A stretch of 64,000 nucleotides of DNA. It comes from JBHFEI01 sp041928815. GTDB lineage: Bacteria > Pseudomonadota > Alphaproteobacteria > Rhizobiales > Rhizobiaceae. Positions 35,266 through 44,426 of this stretch are shown here, in pieces (position 1 is the stretch's first letter; each line of letters opens with the position of its first letter). The translations under genes and the position numbers were made by a program. The notes beneath the pieces were generated by a model, which saw only the letters and a list, made by a program, of their open reading frames with translations, ran no database searches and was not told the origin of the DNA. Location of the stretch: positions 14,632-78,631 of the forward strand of contig NZ_JBHFEI010000015.1 in assembly GCF_041928815.1 (NCBI RefSeq). The letters are read 5' to 3'.

Positions 35266-35880
35266 TCAGGCGCCGCGCACCATCATCATGAAGCGGGCCT
35301 GCTCGGCCGGCTGCGTCTTGTAGGCGCCAGTGAAGGTGGTGGTGAGCGTGGTCGAGCCCTGTTTCTGGATGCCGCGCATCGCCATGCACATATGCTCCGC
35401 CTCGATCATCACCGCCACGCCGCGCGGGCGCAGCGTATCGTCGATGGCGCGGGCGACCTGCGAGGTCATCGCCTCCTGCGTCTGCAGCCGGCGGCCGAAA
35501 ATATCGACGACCCGCGCGATCTTCGACAGGCCCAGCACCCGTCCGTTCGGCAGATAGGCGACATGCGCCTTGCCGATGATCGGCACCATGTGGTGCTCGC
35601 AATGGGAAAAGAAGGGAATGTCCTTGACGAGGACCATGTCGTCATAGCCCGCCACCTCCTCGAAGGTGCGGCCGAGCACGTCCTCGGCGGCGAGGTCGTA
35701 GCCCGAGAAAAGCTCCTTGTACGACTTTGCGACGCGGGCAGGCGTGTCAATGAGGCCTTCGCGTTCGGGGTCGTCTCCCGCCCAGCGCAGCAGGACGCGG
35801 ACGGCGTCCTCGGCTTCCTTCTGGCTCGGCCGGTCGGTCGGGTTGTTCATGTTGGGAAAAGTCTTGACAATGGCATCCAT
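35266..35880 (-). CDS. folE: GTP cyclohydrolase I
   Basis: 204 residues. It converts GTP to dihydroneopterin triphosphate, the first step of folate synthesis. The Zn ligands are C94 and H97 in HCEHHMVP, plus C165 in EHMCMAMRG. GRRLQTQEAMTSQVA and KQGSTTLTT complete the family. The start is the ATG before DAIVKTF with GGAG upstream. In rhizobia folE sits between hisI and the IscU-like gene, as here. The 279 bases upstream show no other gene. Confidence 0.97.
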   Translation of the reverse strand: MDAIVKTFPNMNNPTDRPSQKEAEDAVRVLLRWAGDDPEREGLIDTPARVAKSYKELFSGYDLAAEDVLGRTFEEVAGYDDMVLVKDIPFFSHCEHHMVPIIGKAHVAYLPNGRVLGLSKIARVVDIFGRRLQTQEAMTSQVARAIDDTLRPRGVAVMIEAEHMCMAMRGIQKQGSTTLTTTFTGAYKTQPAEQARFMMMVRGA

Positions 35881-36159
35881 GCTCGTGTCTCCGCAACGCG
35901 CGCCGTCGGCAAGATCGGCGGTGGGCGCGTTTGACCGGGATATACGCTCTGACCGCCAGCGCGGATCATCGACCGAACGATTTCCCAAACAAGTGGCGCG
36001 GTCAGGTCGTCCATACCTTCAACCGCGCCACGATCTACCATATATTATCGCTGTGCCTTCACGAAAGGGCCGGTCGGTTTACACATCGTTCTTTTTTGAA
36101 AGCGACGTCGCCGATCCGGCCCACCCGGAGCATGGCATTCCAGAAAGGCCGGCAGAACC

Positions 36160-36618
36160 ATGATCGACGACATCTACAACGCCCGCATCCTCGACTTCGC
36201 CGGAAACATCCCCGCGATCGGCCGGCTCGAGGATGCCGATGCCGAGGCGTCTGCCCATTCGCGGCTCTGCGGCTCCCGGGTGCGCGTCTGGCTGAAGATG
36301 CGCGACGGCGTCGTCACCGGCTTCTCCCACGAGGTCAAGGCCTGCGCGCTCGGCCAGGCCTCGTCCTCGATCCTGGCGCGCCACATCGTCGGCGCGCGGG
36401 CGGAGGACGTGCGCGCCGCGCGGTCGGCGATGCTTTCGATGCTGAAGGAGGGCGGCGAGGGGCCTTCCGGCCGCTTCGAGGACATGCGCGCGTTGCTTCC
36501 CGTGCGCGACTACAAGGCGCGGCACGCCTCCACCATGCTGACCTTCGACGCCGTGGTCGATGCCATCGGCCAGATCGAGGACCGCGCCGCTCGCCCGGCC
36601 GCCGTCTCGGCGCTCTAG
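36160..36618 (+). CDS. IscU-like Fe-S scaffold-type protein
   Basis: 152 residues of the NifU_N/IscU-like family: IYNARILDFAGNIP, SRLCGSRVRVWLKMRDGVVTGFSHEVKACALGQASSSILARHIVGA, with Cys in LCGS and KACALGQ, and a C-terminal RHASTMLTFDAV. The third scaffold Cys of true IscU is replaced (RHASTML), so it may be a paralogue without full scaffold activity. It is followed 9 bases later by yidD. Confidence 0.85.
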   Translation: MIDDIYNARILDFAGNIPAIGRLEDADAEASAHSRLCGSRVRVWLKMRDGVVTGFSHEVKACALGQASSSILARHIVGARAEDVRAARSAMLSMLKEGGEGPSGRFEDMRALLPVRDYKARHASTMLTFDAVVDAIGQIEDRAARPAAVSAL

Positions 36619-36627
36619 GCGGCGCGG

Positions 36628-36960
36628 ATGTGTGCCGCCTGCGGCAAGGACGAGAGGTCCTCCGGCCGCAACTGGTCCGGCCCCTTCCGCCGTACACCCG
36701 GGCGGATCGTCGGAATGGCGCTCGTGCGCGCCTACCAGCTGACGCTGTCGAGCCTCGTCGGCCGCAGTTGCCGCCACCTGCCCACCTGTTCCGAATATGG
36801 TTACGAGGCGATCGCCCGGCACGGGCTCTGGGCGGGCGGCTGGATGACGCTGTTTCGTGTCGGCCGTTGCGGTCCCTTCGGTGGCTGGGGCTTCGATCCC
36901 GTGCCGCCCGCGCTCGATGACCGGCATCGCTGGTACCTGCCCTGGCGCTATCGCCGCTGA
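36628..36960 (+). CDS. yidD: Membrane protein insertion efficiency factor YidD
   Basis: 110 residues. The YidD core is VRAYQLTLSSLVGRSCRHLPTCSEYGYEAIARHGLWAGGWMTLFRVGRCGPFGGWGFDPVPP, with conserved Cys and the amphipathic helix. YidD aids YidC-mediated membrane insertion. Here it has about 28 extra N-terminal residues containing CAACG, and the true start may be later (e.g. the internal Met of GMALVRAYQ). Confidence 0.93.
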   Translation: MCAACGKDERSSGRNWSGPFRRTPGRIVGMALVRAYQLTLSSLVGRSCRHLPTCSEYGYEAIARHGLWAGGWMTLFRVGRCGPFGGWGFDPVPPALDDRHRWYLPWRYRR

Positions 36961-37076
36961 GGGCGCGCGCCGGGCTTTACCGCCAAACCGGCCTCGACTA
37001 AAAGGGCGGCGCGCAAAAAGCGCTTCCCGATCACACCACCCGCATTCGTTGGCGGGACTGGACAGGAGACTTTCAG

Positions 37077-39059
37077 ATGTCCGACACCGTTTCCCTCACA
37101 TTTCCCGATGGTTCCGAGCGTTCCTTCCCGAGCGGCGCGACGGGGCGTGACGTCGCGGAATCGATTTCCAAGTCGCTGGCGAAGAAGGCTGTCGCCATCG
37201 CGCTCGACGGAACGCTGCGCGACCTCTCGGATCCCGTCGAGAACGGCCGCATCGAGATCGTCACGCGCGACGATCCGCGCGCGCTGGAGCTCATCCGCCA
37301 CGACACCGCCCATGTGATGGCCGAAGCCGTGCAGGAACTGTGGCCCGGCACGCAGGTGACGATCGGCCCGGTCATCGAGAACGGCTTCTATTACGATTTC
37401 GCCAGGAACGAGCCGTTCACGCCCGACGACCTGCCGAAGATCGAGAAGCGGATGAAGGAGATCATCGCCCGCAACAGGCCTTTCACCAAGGAGATCTGGT
37501 CGCGCGAGAAGGTGAAGGAGACCTTTGCCGCCAAGGGCGAGAGCTACAAGGTGGAGCTTGCCGACGCGATCCCCGAAGGGCAGGATCTGAAGATCTATTT
37601 CCAGGGCGACTGGTTCGACCTTTGCCGTGGGCCGCACATGGCCGCGACCGGCCAGATCGGCACCGCCTTCAAGCTGATGAAGGTCGCCGGCGCCTACTGG
37701 CGCGGCGACAGCAACAATCCGATGCTGACCCGCATCTACGGCACGGCCTGGGCGACGCAGGAGGATCTCGACCGCTACCTGCATATACTGGCGGAAGCCG
37801 AGAAGCGCGACCATCGCCGGCTCGGACGCGAGATGGACCTCTTCCATTTCCAGGAGGAGGGCCCCGGCGTCGTCTTCTGGCACGGCAAGGGCTGGCGCGT
37901 GTTCCAGACGCTGGTCGCCTATATGCGCCGCCGGCTCGCCGGCACTTACCAGGAGGTCAATGCGCCGCAGGTGCTGGACAAGTCGCTCTGGGAGACCTCC
38001 GGCCACTGGGGCTGGTACCGCGACAACATGTTCAAGGTCACGGTCGCCGGCGACGACAATGACGACGACCGCGTCTTCGCGCTCAAGCCGATGAACTGCC
38101 CGGGCCATGTGCAGATCTTCAAGCATGGCCTGAAGTCCTACCGCGAACTGCCGATAAGGCTTGCGGAATTCGGTAACGTCCATCGCTACGAGCCGTCCGG
38201 TGCGCTGCACGGGCTGATGCGTGTGCGCGGCTTCACCCAGGACGATGCGCATGTCTTCTGCACCGACGAGCAGATGGCGGCGGAATGCCTGCGCATCAAC
38301 GACCTGATCCTCTCGGTCTACAAGGATTTCGGCTTCGACGAGATCGTCGTCAAGCTGTCCACCCGGCCGGAAAAGCGCGTCGGTTCCGACGCGCTCTGGG
38401 ATCGCGCCGAAAGCGTGATGACGGAAGTGCTGAAGACGATCGAGGAACAGTCCGGCGGGCGGATCAGGACCGGGATCCTGCCGGGCGAGGGCGCCTTCTA
38501 CGGGCCGAAATTCGAATACACGCTGAAGGACGCGATCGGCCGCGAATGGCAGTGCGGCACGACGCAGGTGGATTTCAACCTGCCGGAGCGGTTCGGCGCC
38601 TTCTACATCAATCAGGCGTCGGAGAAGCAGCAGCCGGTAATGATCCACCGCGCCATCTGCGGCTCGATGGAGCGCTTCCTCGGCATCCTGATCGAGAACT
38701 TCGCCGGCCACATGCCGCTCTGGATCGCGCCGGTGCAGGTCGTCGTCGCCACCATCACCTCGGAGGCGGACGACTACGGCCGCGAGGTGGCGGAACTGCT
38801 GCGGGCGGAAGGGCTGGTGGTCGAGACCGACTTCCGCAACGAGAAGATCAACTACAAGGTCCGCGAGCATTCGGTGACCAAGGTGCCGGTGATCCTCGTC
38901 ATCGGCAAGCGCGAGGCGGAGGAGCGTTCCGTCAACATGCGCCGCCTCGGGTCGCAGGCGCAGGTGCCGATGGCGCTGCAGGAGGCGATGGGCGCGCTGA
39001 TCGCCGAGGCGACCCCGCCGGATCTGGTGCGGAAAGGGCGGTCCCTGCCGAAATTCTGA
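37077..39059 (+). CDS. thrS: Threonyl-tRNA synthetase
   Basis: 660 residues, full-length class II synthetase with an N-terminal TGS domain (about 1-62), an editing domain (RHDTAHVMAEAVQELWPG, with the HxxxH site) and a catalytic core: LKPMNCPGHVQIF, ELPIRLAEFGNVHRYEPSGALHGLMRVRGFTQDDAHVFC and QCGTTQVDFNLPERFG. The anticodon-binding domain occupies the last 110 residues. GGAGA precedes the ATG. Confidence 0.98.
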   Translation: MSDTVSLTFPDGSERSFPSGATGRDVAESISKSLAKKAVAIALDGTLRDLSDPVENGRIEIVTRDDPRALELIRHDTAHVMAEAVQELWPGTQVTIGPVIENGFYYDFARNEPFTPDDLPKIEKRMKEIIARNRPFTKEIWSREKVKETFAAKGESYKVELADAIPEGQDLKIYFQGDWFDLCRGPHMAATGQIGTAFKLMKVAGAYWRGDSNNPMLTRIYGTAWATQEDLDRYLHILAEAEKRDHRRLGREMDLFHFQEEGPGVVFWHGKGWRVFQTLVAYMRRRLAGTYQEVNAPQVLDKSLWETSGHWGWYRDNMFKVTVAGDDNDDDRVFALKPMNCPGHVQIFKHGLKSYRELPIRLAEFGNVHRYEPSGALHGLMRVRGFTQDDAHVFCTDEQMAAECLRINDLILSVYKDFGFDEIVVKLSTRPEKRVGSDALWDRAESVMTEVLKTIEEQSGGRIRTGILPGEGAFYGPKFEYTLKDAIGREWQCGTTQVDFNLPERFGAFYINQASEKQQPVMIHRAICGSMERFLGILIENFAGHMPLWIAPVQVVVATITSEADDYGREVAELLRAEGLVVETDFRNEKINYKVREHSVTKVPVILVIGKREAEERSVNMRRLGSQAQVPMALQEAMGALIAEATPPDLVRKGRSLPKF

Positions 39060-39123
39060 GGCATTGGCGATTTTGTTAGAAATCCGTCACATTCGAATGC
39101 GACGGAGAGACGACCGGAGACTC

Positions 39124-39158
39124 AAGGCGGCGGCGCTTCGGCCCGCCGCCTTTTCTTT
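39124..39158 (+). terminator. Rho-independent terminator of thrS
   Basis: GGCGGCGG (39126-39133) pairs with CCGCCGCC (39143-39150). Inside is a GC-TTCG-GC tetraloop hairpin with one bulged base, and TTTTCTTT follows. It lies about 65 bases past the thrS stop and 36 bases before the next gene. Confidence 0.85.
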
Positions 39159-39194
39159 CGGCCGTCCGACACCATCGAGCCATCGGGGATCTCC

Positions 39195-40037
39195 GTGCAG
39201 TTCAAAGAACTGTCCTATGCCAATGAAAACGACCGCCGGCTGAAGCGCTGGCTCATCCGCTCCATCGAGACGCTTTCCGGGCGCAACCGCTACACGCGGC
39301 TCTACGCGCGCTGGCGCAGCGACGTCGTCGGCCGCAGTGCCTCGGTCTTTGCCGACATGCTCGACCTGATCGACGTGAAGATGACGGTGAAGGGGGATTG
39401 GCCGCCGCCAGACCTGCCCGACACGCCGCTGGTCCTCGTTGCCAACCATCCCTTCGGCATCGGCGACGGCATCGCCGTGCTGGCGCTTGCCGAAAAACTC
39501 GGGCGGCCCTTCCGCGTGCTCATCAACAACGAACTGCTGAAGGTGCCCGAAATGGCGCCCTATTCGCTGCCGATCTCCTTCGACGAGACGAAGGAGGCGC
39601 TGGCGCTCAACATGGCGACGCGGCACGAGGCTGTCCGGCTGCTGAAGGACGGCGTCACCGTCGTGGTCTTCCCGGCCGGCGGCGTGGCGACGGCGCGGCG
39701 CGGTTTCGGCCGGGCCGAGGACCTGCCCTGGAAGATGTTTCCGGCGAAGCTCATCCAGTCGGCGCGCGCGAGCGTCGTGCCCGTCTATTTCGAGGGGCAG
39801 AACGGCCGCCTCTTCCACCTCGCCAGCAGGATTTCGATGACGTTGCGCATCTCGCTGCTGATCGGCGAGTTCCGCCGACTTTCAGGCACGACGATCGGGG
39901 TGCGCATCGGCGCGGTGCTCCCATGGGACGAGCTGAGCCTGATTGCGGAGCGCAAGGCGCTGCTGTCGCGGATCCACGAGGCGGTCTTCGCGATGCGCGA
40001 GGAGAAGGACCGCAGCAGCCTGCCGAAAGCCGCCTGA
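39195..40037 (+). CDS. Lysophospholipid acyltransferase-family protein
   Basis: 280 residues. VANHPFGIGDGIAVLALAEKLGRPFRVLINNELL has the HxxxxD acyltransferase motif (NHPFGIGD), followed by VVVFPAGGVAT and VPVYFEGQNG. It probably transfers acyl chains to lipid acceptors at the inner membrane; the acceptor is unknown. It begins with GTG, and GGGGA lies five bases upstream. Confidence 0.85.
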   Translation: MQFKELSYANENDRRLKRWLIRSIETLSGRNRYTRLYARWRSDVVGRSASVFADMLDLIDVKMTVKGDWPPPDLPDTPLVLVANHPFGIGDGIAVLALAEKLGRPFRVLINNELLKVPEMAPYSLPISFDETKEALALNMATRHEAVRLLKDGVTVVVFPAGGVATARRGFGRAEDLPWKMFPAKLIQSARASVVPVYFEGQNGRLFHLASRISMTLRISLLIGEFRRLSGTTIGVRIGAVLPWDELSLIAERKALLSRIHEAVFAMREEKDRSSLPKAA

Positions 40038-40053
40038 CAGGTGCCTCCCCGTG

Positions 40054-41067
40054 TCAGTCCGCATCGCCGCTGCCGCTGTCGGCGGCGGCCTGCGCGCCCG
40101 CCGGCGGCGCCTGGTCGGAGAGCTTGACCTCGATGTCGGTGTTGACGCCGGCCTCGACGGTGAAGTCGCGCTGGTAGATCTTGTCCTTGTTGCGGGCGAC
40201 GACGATGTAGCTGCCTTCGGCGAGCACGAGGGTCGGGAAGGCGCCGACGCTCTCGCTGACCGTGTCGCCGGAGGAGGTGAGGATCGACCAAGCGGTATCG
40301 GCGATCGCCTCGCCGCCGGCCTCCGACACGAGTTTCAGCGTCAGTTTCGCCGCGCGATGCTGCAGCGTCGCCTGGGTCAGCTTGCCGGCCTCGACCTGGA
40401 TGTCGGCGCGGATCACCGCGTTGACGGAGCCGTAGTCGGAGACGACGTGGTAGGTGCCTGCATTGAGGCGCACCACGCTTTCCGGCGCGACGTCCGCCAC
40501 GATCAGCGGTCTTTCGCCGTCCTCCTTCACCTCCGAGGAATAGACGGAGAAGCGCAGTTCCGAGGGCGGTATGCGCACATCGCTGCCGGAGACGGCGTTG
40601 AGCATGATGCCGCCGGCATCGAGCACCAGCACCTGGCGCTCCATCGCGCCCGATTCGGGAACATGGATCTTGCGCGTCGCGCCGGCGCGGCCGAAGGCGA
40701 CATTGACGAAATATTCGCCGGGGACGAGCGTGAAGGCGGCCGAGCCGCCCTCGGAGGTGGCGAGCAGCGGCAGCTTGCCGTCCTCGCCGGGGATCGGGCT
40801 GAAGACGCGCCAGCTCAGGCCCTGCTCGACCGGCCCGCCATTCGCCGTCAGCTTCGCCTCGAGCGCCACATCTTTCAGCACGCCGTTCGCCGTCGTGGTC
40901 CCGTCGGCGGTAAAACCGGTGACCTTCGGCATCTTCCGGGGGGTGGCCAGCGACGGGAAAGCCTGGAAGGCTTCCGTTCCGTCCTGGGCGCCGGCCGGCG
41001 ACACCGGGCCGGGAGCAAGGGCGAGGACCGAGACGAAGCCTATGAAAAAGCGGCGCGAAGCGTGCAT
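40054..41067 (-). CDS. Secreted protein of unknown function
   Basis: About 337 residues with a signal peptide (RRFFIGFVSVLALAPGPVSPAGA). The mature part is beta-rich with repeated modules of about 80 residues: LVPGEYFVNVAFGRAGATRKIHV, LNAGTYHVVSDYGSVNAVIRADIQV and LAEGSYIVVARNKDKIYQRDFTV. Each has the 'PGxYxV' feature of carboxypeptidase-regulatory or Ig-like folds. The start is the Met before HASRRFFIGF; in-frame Mets at 41118 and 41166 are upstream. It is probably periplasmic. I do not recognise a specific function. Confidence 0.7.
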   Translation of the reverse strand: MHASRRFFIGFVSVLALAPGPVSPAGAQDGTEAFQAFPSLATPRKMPKVTGFTADGTTTANGVLKDVALEAKLTANGGPVEQGLSWRVFSPIPGEDGKLPLLATSEGGSAAFTLVPGEYFVNVAFGRAGATRKIHVPESGAMERQVLVLDAGGIMLNAVSGSDVRIPPSELRFSVYSSEVKEDGERPLIVADVAPESVVRLNAGTYHVVSDYGSVNAVIRADIQVEAGKLTQATLQHRAAKLTLKLVSEAGGEAIADTAWSILTSSGDTVSESVGAFPTLVLAEGSYIVVARNKDKIYQRDFTVEAGVNTDIEVKLSDQAPPAGAQAAADSGSGDAD

Positions 41068-41186
41068 TCGGATGGTTGACTTCCTTGGCAGGGATCGGCA
41101 CTTGAAACGCGCGGTCATGGCATTTTCGTGACGGGAAATGCGGGGCCACGCTACACGCTGCGACACGCAAGGGGAAGTCCGCTGCC

Positions 41187-41771
41187 ATGAAATCCGACAT
41201 CACGCTCCTCGACTATCTTGAGACGCGCCGGTCCATCCCCGCCTTCCAGATGGGCGAGCCCGGGCCGGGACGGGCCGAGATCGACGAGATCCTGACGCTG
41301 GCGACGCGCGTGCCCGACCATGGCAAGCTCGCGCCCTGGCGCTTCATCGTCTATCGCGGCGAGGAGCGCGCGCGGATTAGCGCCGCGCTGGCGAAAATGG
41401 CGCTGGCGCGCAATCCGCAGCTGTCGGAGGAGATGATCCGGGTCGAGAACACGCGGCTGACGCGGGCGCCCGTCGTCATCGCCGTCCTCAGCGTCGCGGC
41501 CCCGCATGCGAAGATCCCGGAATGGGAACAGGTGATGTCCGCCGGCGCGGTCTGCCTCAATCTGCTGATGGCGGCGAACGCGCTCGGCTATGCGTCGAAC
41601 TGGCTGACGGAGTGGTACGCCTTCGAGCCGGAGGCCTACCCCATTCTCGGCATCCGCCCCGGCGAGCGCCCCGCCGGCTTCATCCATATCGGCACGCCGA
41701 CCGTGCCGCCGACCGAGCGTCCGCGTCCGCTTCTCAGCGACGTCGTCCGCTGGGCGGGCGAGGAGGCCTGA
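41187..41771 (+). CDS. Nitroreductase-family protein
   Basis: 194 residues: LDYLETRRSIPAFQMGEPGP, ATRVPDHGKLAPWRFIVYRGE, and NLLMAANALGYASNWLTEWYAFE with PTVPPTERPRP at the end. It is a YdjA-like FMN-dependent nitroreductase that reduces nitro or quinone compounds with NAD(P)H; the natural substrate is unknown. Its stop overlaps the next start (TGATG), so it is coupled to a flavin-reductase-like gene. Confidence 0.92.
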   Translation: MKSDITLLDYLETRRSIPAFQMGEPGPGRAEIDEILTLATRVPDHGKLAPWRFIVYRGEERARISAALAKMALARNPQLSEEMIRVENTRLTRAPVVIAVLSVAAPHAKIPEWEQVMSAGAVCLNLLMAANALGYASNWLTEWYAFEPEAYPILGIRPGERPAGFIHIGTPTVPPTERPRPLLSDVVRWAGEEA

Positions 41772-42373
41772 TGTTCTACGACGCCAGGGACAATGCCCAC
41801 GGCCTGCCGCACGATCCGTTCAAGGCGATCGTCTCGCCGCGCCCGATCGGCTGGATCGGCACCAAGGCCGCCGATGGAAGCCTCAACCTCGCGCCCTATT
41901 CCTTCTTCAACGCGCTGTCCGACAAGCCGAAGCTGGTGATGTTCTCGTCGAACGGGCTGAAGGACAGCATCATCAACATCCGCGAGACCGGGGTCTTCAC
42001 GACGAGTTTCGTCAGCCTCGATCTCAAGGACCAGATGAACGCCACCTCGGCGCCGGTCCCTCGGGGGGAGAGCGAATTCGCGCTGGCGGGACTTGCGGCC
42101 ATGCCCGGACGCATGGTGGACGCCCCTTATGTCGGCGAGGCCTATGCCGCGCTCGAATGCCGCGCGACGGATCTCTTCCAGCCGAAGGGGATCGATGGCA
42201 CCGTGTCCGACAATTATGTCGTGCTCGGGGAGGTCGTCGGCATCCACATCCGCGAGGATGCGATTCGCGACGGGCGTTTCGACGTCGGCCATGTCCGCCC
42301 GATCGGCCGGCTCGGCTATTTCGACTATGCCGACGCGGGCGACGTGTTCGCGATGCGCCGGCCGGCCGGCTGA
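41771..42373 (+). CDS. Flavin reductase-like FMN-binding protein
   Basis: 200 residues: KAIVSPRPIGWIGTKAADGSLNLAPYSFFNALSDKPKLVMFSSNGLKD, with TSFVSLDLKDQMNATSAP. It belongs to the DIM6/NTAB-type flavin reductase-like family, separate from the HpaC-type protein at 3106-3639. It is translated in coupling with the nitroreductase gene. The pairing suggests a shared redox role (inference). Confidence 0.9.
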   Translation: MFYDARDNAHGLPHDPFKAIVSPRPIGWIGTKAADGSLNLAPYSFFNALSDKPKLVMFSSNGLKDSIINIRETGVFTTSFVSLDLKDQMNATSAPVPRGESEFALAGLAAMPGRMVDAPYVGEAYAALECRATDLFQPKGIDGTVSDNYVVLGEVVGIHIREDAIRDGRFDVGHVRPIGRLGYFDYADAGDVFAMRRPAG

Positions 42374-42377
42374 CGCA

Positions 42378-43100
42378 TCAGGCAAGCCGCCAGGCGATCG
42401 CGTCGAAACCCTCGCTGCGGCTGCGGGCGAGGGCGGCGTCGCGGTTCGGGGCCGCGAGCGGTAGGACCTCCAGGACGGGGAGGCCGGCCTGGCGCGCCTT
42501 CAGCACGGCGTGGACGCGGGCGAAGGCCACGGCTGGAGCACCGGCCTCAATGCCGAGGTTGCGCATCACTTCCGTTTCATCGAAGACAAGCGCTGCAAGG
42601 CGCTCCGAGGACCCGGCAAGAGAGGCCGTCGACAACAGGCCCTGCGCCGTCGTCGCGATCTCGGCGACGATGACGGCCGCGCCCGCCGCGCGGTCGGAGA
42701 GCGCTTCTGCGACCGACAGGGCGACGTCGAGGCGCTGGATGTCGGCGCGTTCTGCCGTTCCTTTCAGATAGATGCCGTCGCATCCGATGCCGAGCCACTC
42801 CTCCAGCCGCGTGTCGTCGACATCGGTGGCGGAAAGGGCCGCAAGCACGCCGGCGCAGGCATGCGCGTCTTCAAGCGGCAGCGCGAAAGGGTTGACGACG
42901 AGCCAGTCGCTGTCGCGCAACGCAGGGTCGTCGGCCAGAGGGTTCCCGGCCAGAACATTCTCGGCCATAACCTTCCCGGCCAGAACCTTCCCAGGAAGCC
43001 GCGTTCCGGCGAGGAACAGCCGCGCGCCGGGCGAAAGCATGGCGGTGGCCCGTGCCGCCGGCGGTCCGCCACGCTGCCTTTCCGGACGGTTAAGCGACAT
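42378..43100 (-). CDS. HpcH/HpaI aldolase (CitE)-like protein with tandem repeat
   Basis: 240 residues. The C-terminal part (SSERLAALVFDETEVMRNLGIEAGAPAVAFARVHAVLKARQAGLPVLEVLPLA) resembles CitE/HpcH-type barrel proteins, but the usual N-terminal sequence with the catalytic Arg and acidic motif is not seen. Instead it holds four imperfect 5-residue repeats, KVLAG KVMAE NVLAG NPLAD (38-57). It is short and may be catalytically inactive. It is divergent from DUF2336. Confidence 0.6.
   Translation of the reverse strand: MSLNRPERQRGGPPAARATAMLSPGARLFLAGTRLPGKVLAGKVMAENVLAGNPLADDPALRDSDWLVVNPFALPLEDAHACAGVLAALSATDVDDTRLEEWLGIGCDGIYLKGTAERADIQRLDVALSVAEALSDRAAGAAVIVAEIATTAQGLLSTASLAGSSERLAALVFDETEVMRNLGIEAGAPAVAFARVHAVLKARQAGLPVLEVLPLAAPNRDAALARSRSEGFDAIAWRLA
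42931..42990. repeat. 15-bp tandem repeat, four copies
   Basis: Four contiguous 15-base units of the form (T/C)CGGCCA(G/T)A(A/G)... TTC: 42931-42945, 42946-42960, 42961-42975 and 42976-42990. They lie in the CitE-like gene and keep its frame, coding for a 5-residue repeat. The copies differ from one another at one to four positions. Confidence 0.8.
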
Positions 43101-43244
43101 GGTGAACCAATCCTAAACTTTTCGCCGCTAGGGTAAGCCTTGCCATGCCGGAGGGGGCGGAAGCGCCGGAGACGATGCCGATCCTTCCGCCCCCGGCAGC
43201 GGCGCGACGCCATGGCCTTCCCTCTGACCCTTAGTGAGGCATCC

Positions 43245-44414
43245 GTGATCATACAAGCATTTCTTCGGTGGGTGGAGAGCGCCAAGGTTTCCGACCGCGC
43301 GCGCGCGGCGATGGCGCTCGCGGGCGCCTACGCGACCGAGGACATGGTCATGCTCGACCGGGGGGCGGCCGAGATGGCGATGACCTTCCTGCTCGACGAT
43401 CCCTCGCCGAAGGTGCGCCGCGCGCTCGCCGAGGCGCTGGCCGCCTGTCCGCATGCACCGCGTTCGATCATCCTGCCTCTGGCCGAGGACCAGCACGAGA
43501 TCGCGGGTCCCGTCGTCGCCGCATCGCCGGTTCTCGCCGACGACGACCTCGTCGACCTCGCCGCGCGCGGCAGCGACGAGACGCGCGCCCTGATCGCGGC
43601 CCGGCGTCCCCTGTCGCGGGCGGTGGCGGCGGCGATCGCCGAGATCGGCGGCGAGAGGGAAATCCTTGTTCTCCTCGACAACAGCCTCGCCTCCCTGTCG
43701 CGCGGCACGCTGAAGCGCATCGGCGAGCGGCTCGGCCATCTCGCCGAAGTGCGCAGCCTGCTGCTTGGCCGCGACGACCTGCCCTGCGAGGCGCGCCAGC
43801 ACCTCGTGGAGGCGGTCGGCGCCGCACTCGCCGGCTCCGGCCTCGTCGTGGCGACGATCGGCCAACGGCGGGTCGAAAGGGTGCTGCGCGAGGCCTGCGA
43901 CGTCGCGGCGGTCAATCTTGCCGGCGCGGCCGCCCATGGCGACATGGCGGGCCTTGTCGAGCACCTGCGGGCCTCCGGCCGGCTGACGCCCGCCTTCCTC
44001 CTGCATGCGCTGTGCACCGGCAAGGTGGATTTCTTCGCCGCGACGATCGTCAACCTCTCCGGCATCGCCGAGCGGCGTGTCCGTTCCATCCTGAACGACG
44101 GCCGCGTGCAGGCGATCCGGTCGCTGTTCGAGGCGGCGGGCCTTGCCCGCGACATCAGCGCGCTCTTCGCCGAGGCGATCCTGCTCTGGCGCAGGGAGAG
44201 CCATTCCGCAACGGGCGAACTGACGACGTCGATCTCCGCGCCCCTGCTCCAGAAACTGCGGCATGCGGGGCAGCATTCGGCGGCAGCGACCGCCGTGACC
44301 GATCTCGTGGAAAAGCTGGTGATCGCCGAGCGCCGGCAGGCGACGCGGGACTATGCGGCCCTGGCCGCCCGCAACCGCCTGATGATCGCCGACGATACGG
44401 TGGAAGCCGCCTGA
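43245..44414 (+). CDS. DUF2336-domain protein
   Basis: 389 residues, helical with HEAT-like repeats: AMTFLLDDPSPKVRRALAEALAACPHAPRSIILPLAEDQHEIAGPVVAASPVLADDDLVDL is the DUF2336 signature. Members occur across alphaproteobacteria and have no proven function. The start is GTG 43245 with GAGG five bases before it (the protein then begins MIIQAFLRW, as the family does); an ATG at 43212 and a TTG at 43140 are in frame upstream. Confidence 0.88.
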   Translation: MIIQAFLRWVESAKVSDRARAAMALAGAYATEDMVMLDRGAAEMAMTFLLDDPSPKVRRALAEALAACPHAPRSIILPLAEDQHEIAGPVVAASPVLADDDLVDLAARGSDETRALIAARRPLSRAVAAAIAEIGGEREILVLLDNSLASLSRGTLKRIGERLGHLAEVRSLLLGRDDLPCEARQHLVEAVGAALAGSGLVVATIGQRRVERVLREACDVAAVNLAGAAAHGDMAGLVEHLRASGRLTPAFLLHALCTGKVDFFAATIVNLSGIAERRVRSILNDGRVQAIRSLFEAAGLARDISALFAEAILLWRRESHSATGELTTSISAPLLQKLRHAGQHSAAATAVTDLVEKLVIAERRQATRDYAALAARNRLMIADDTVEAA

Positions 44415-44426
44415 ACGAGCGGCCGC

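Noticed and set aside
43085..43100. TTAAGC/TTAACC-like half-site at the start of the CitE-like gene
   Set aside because: It has no partner half-site and lies within the start codon region.
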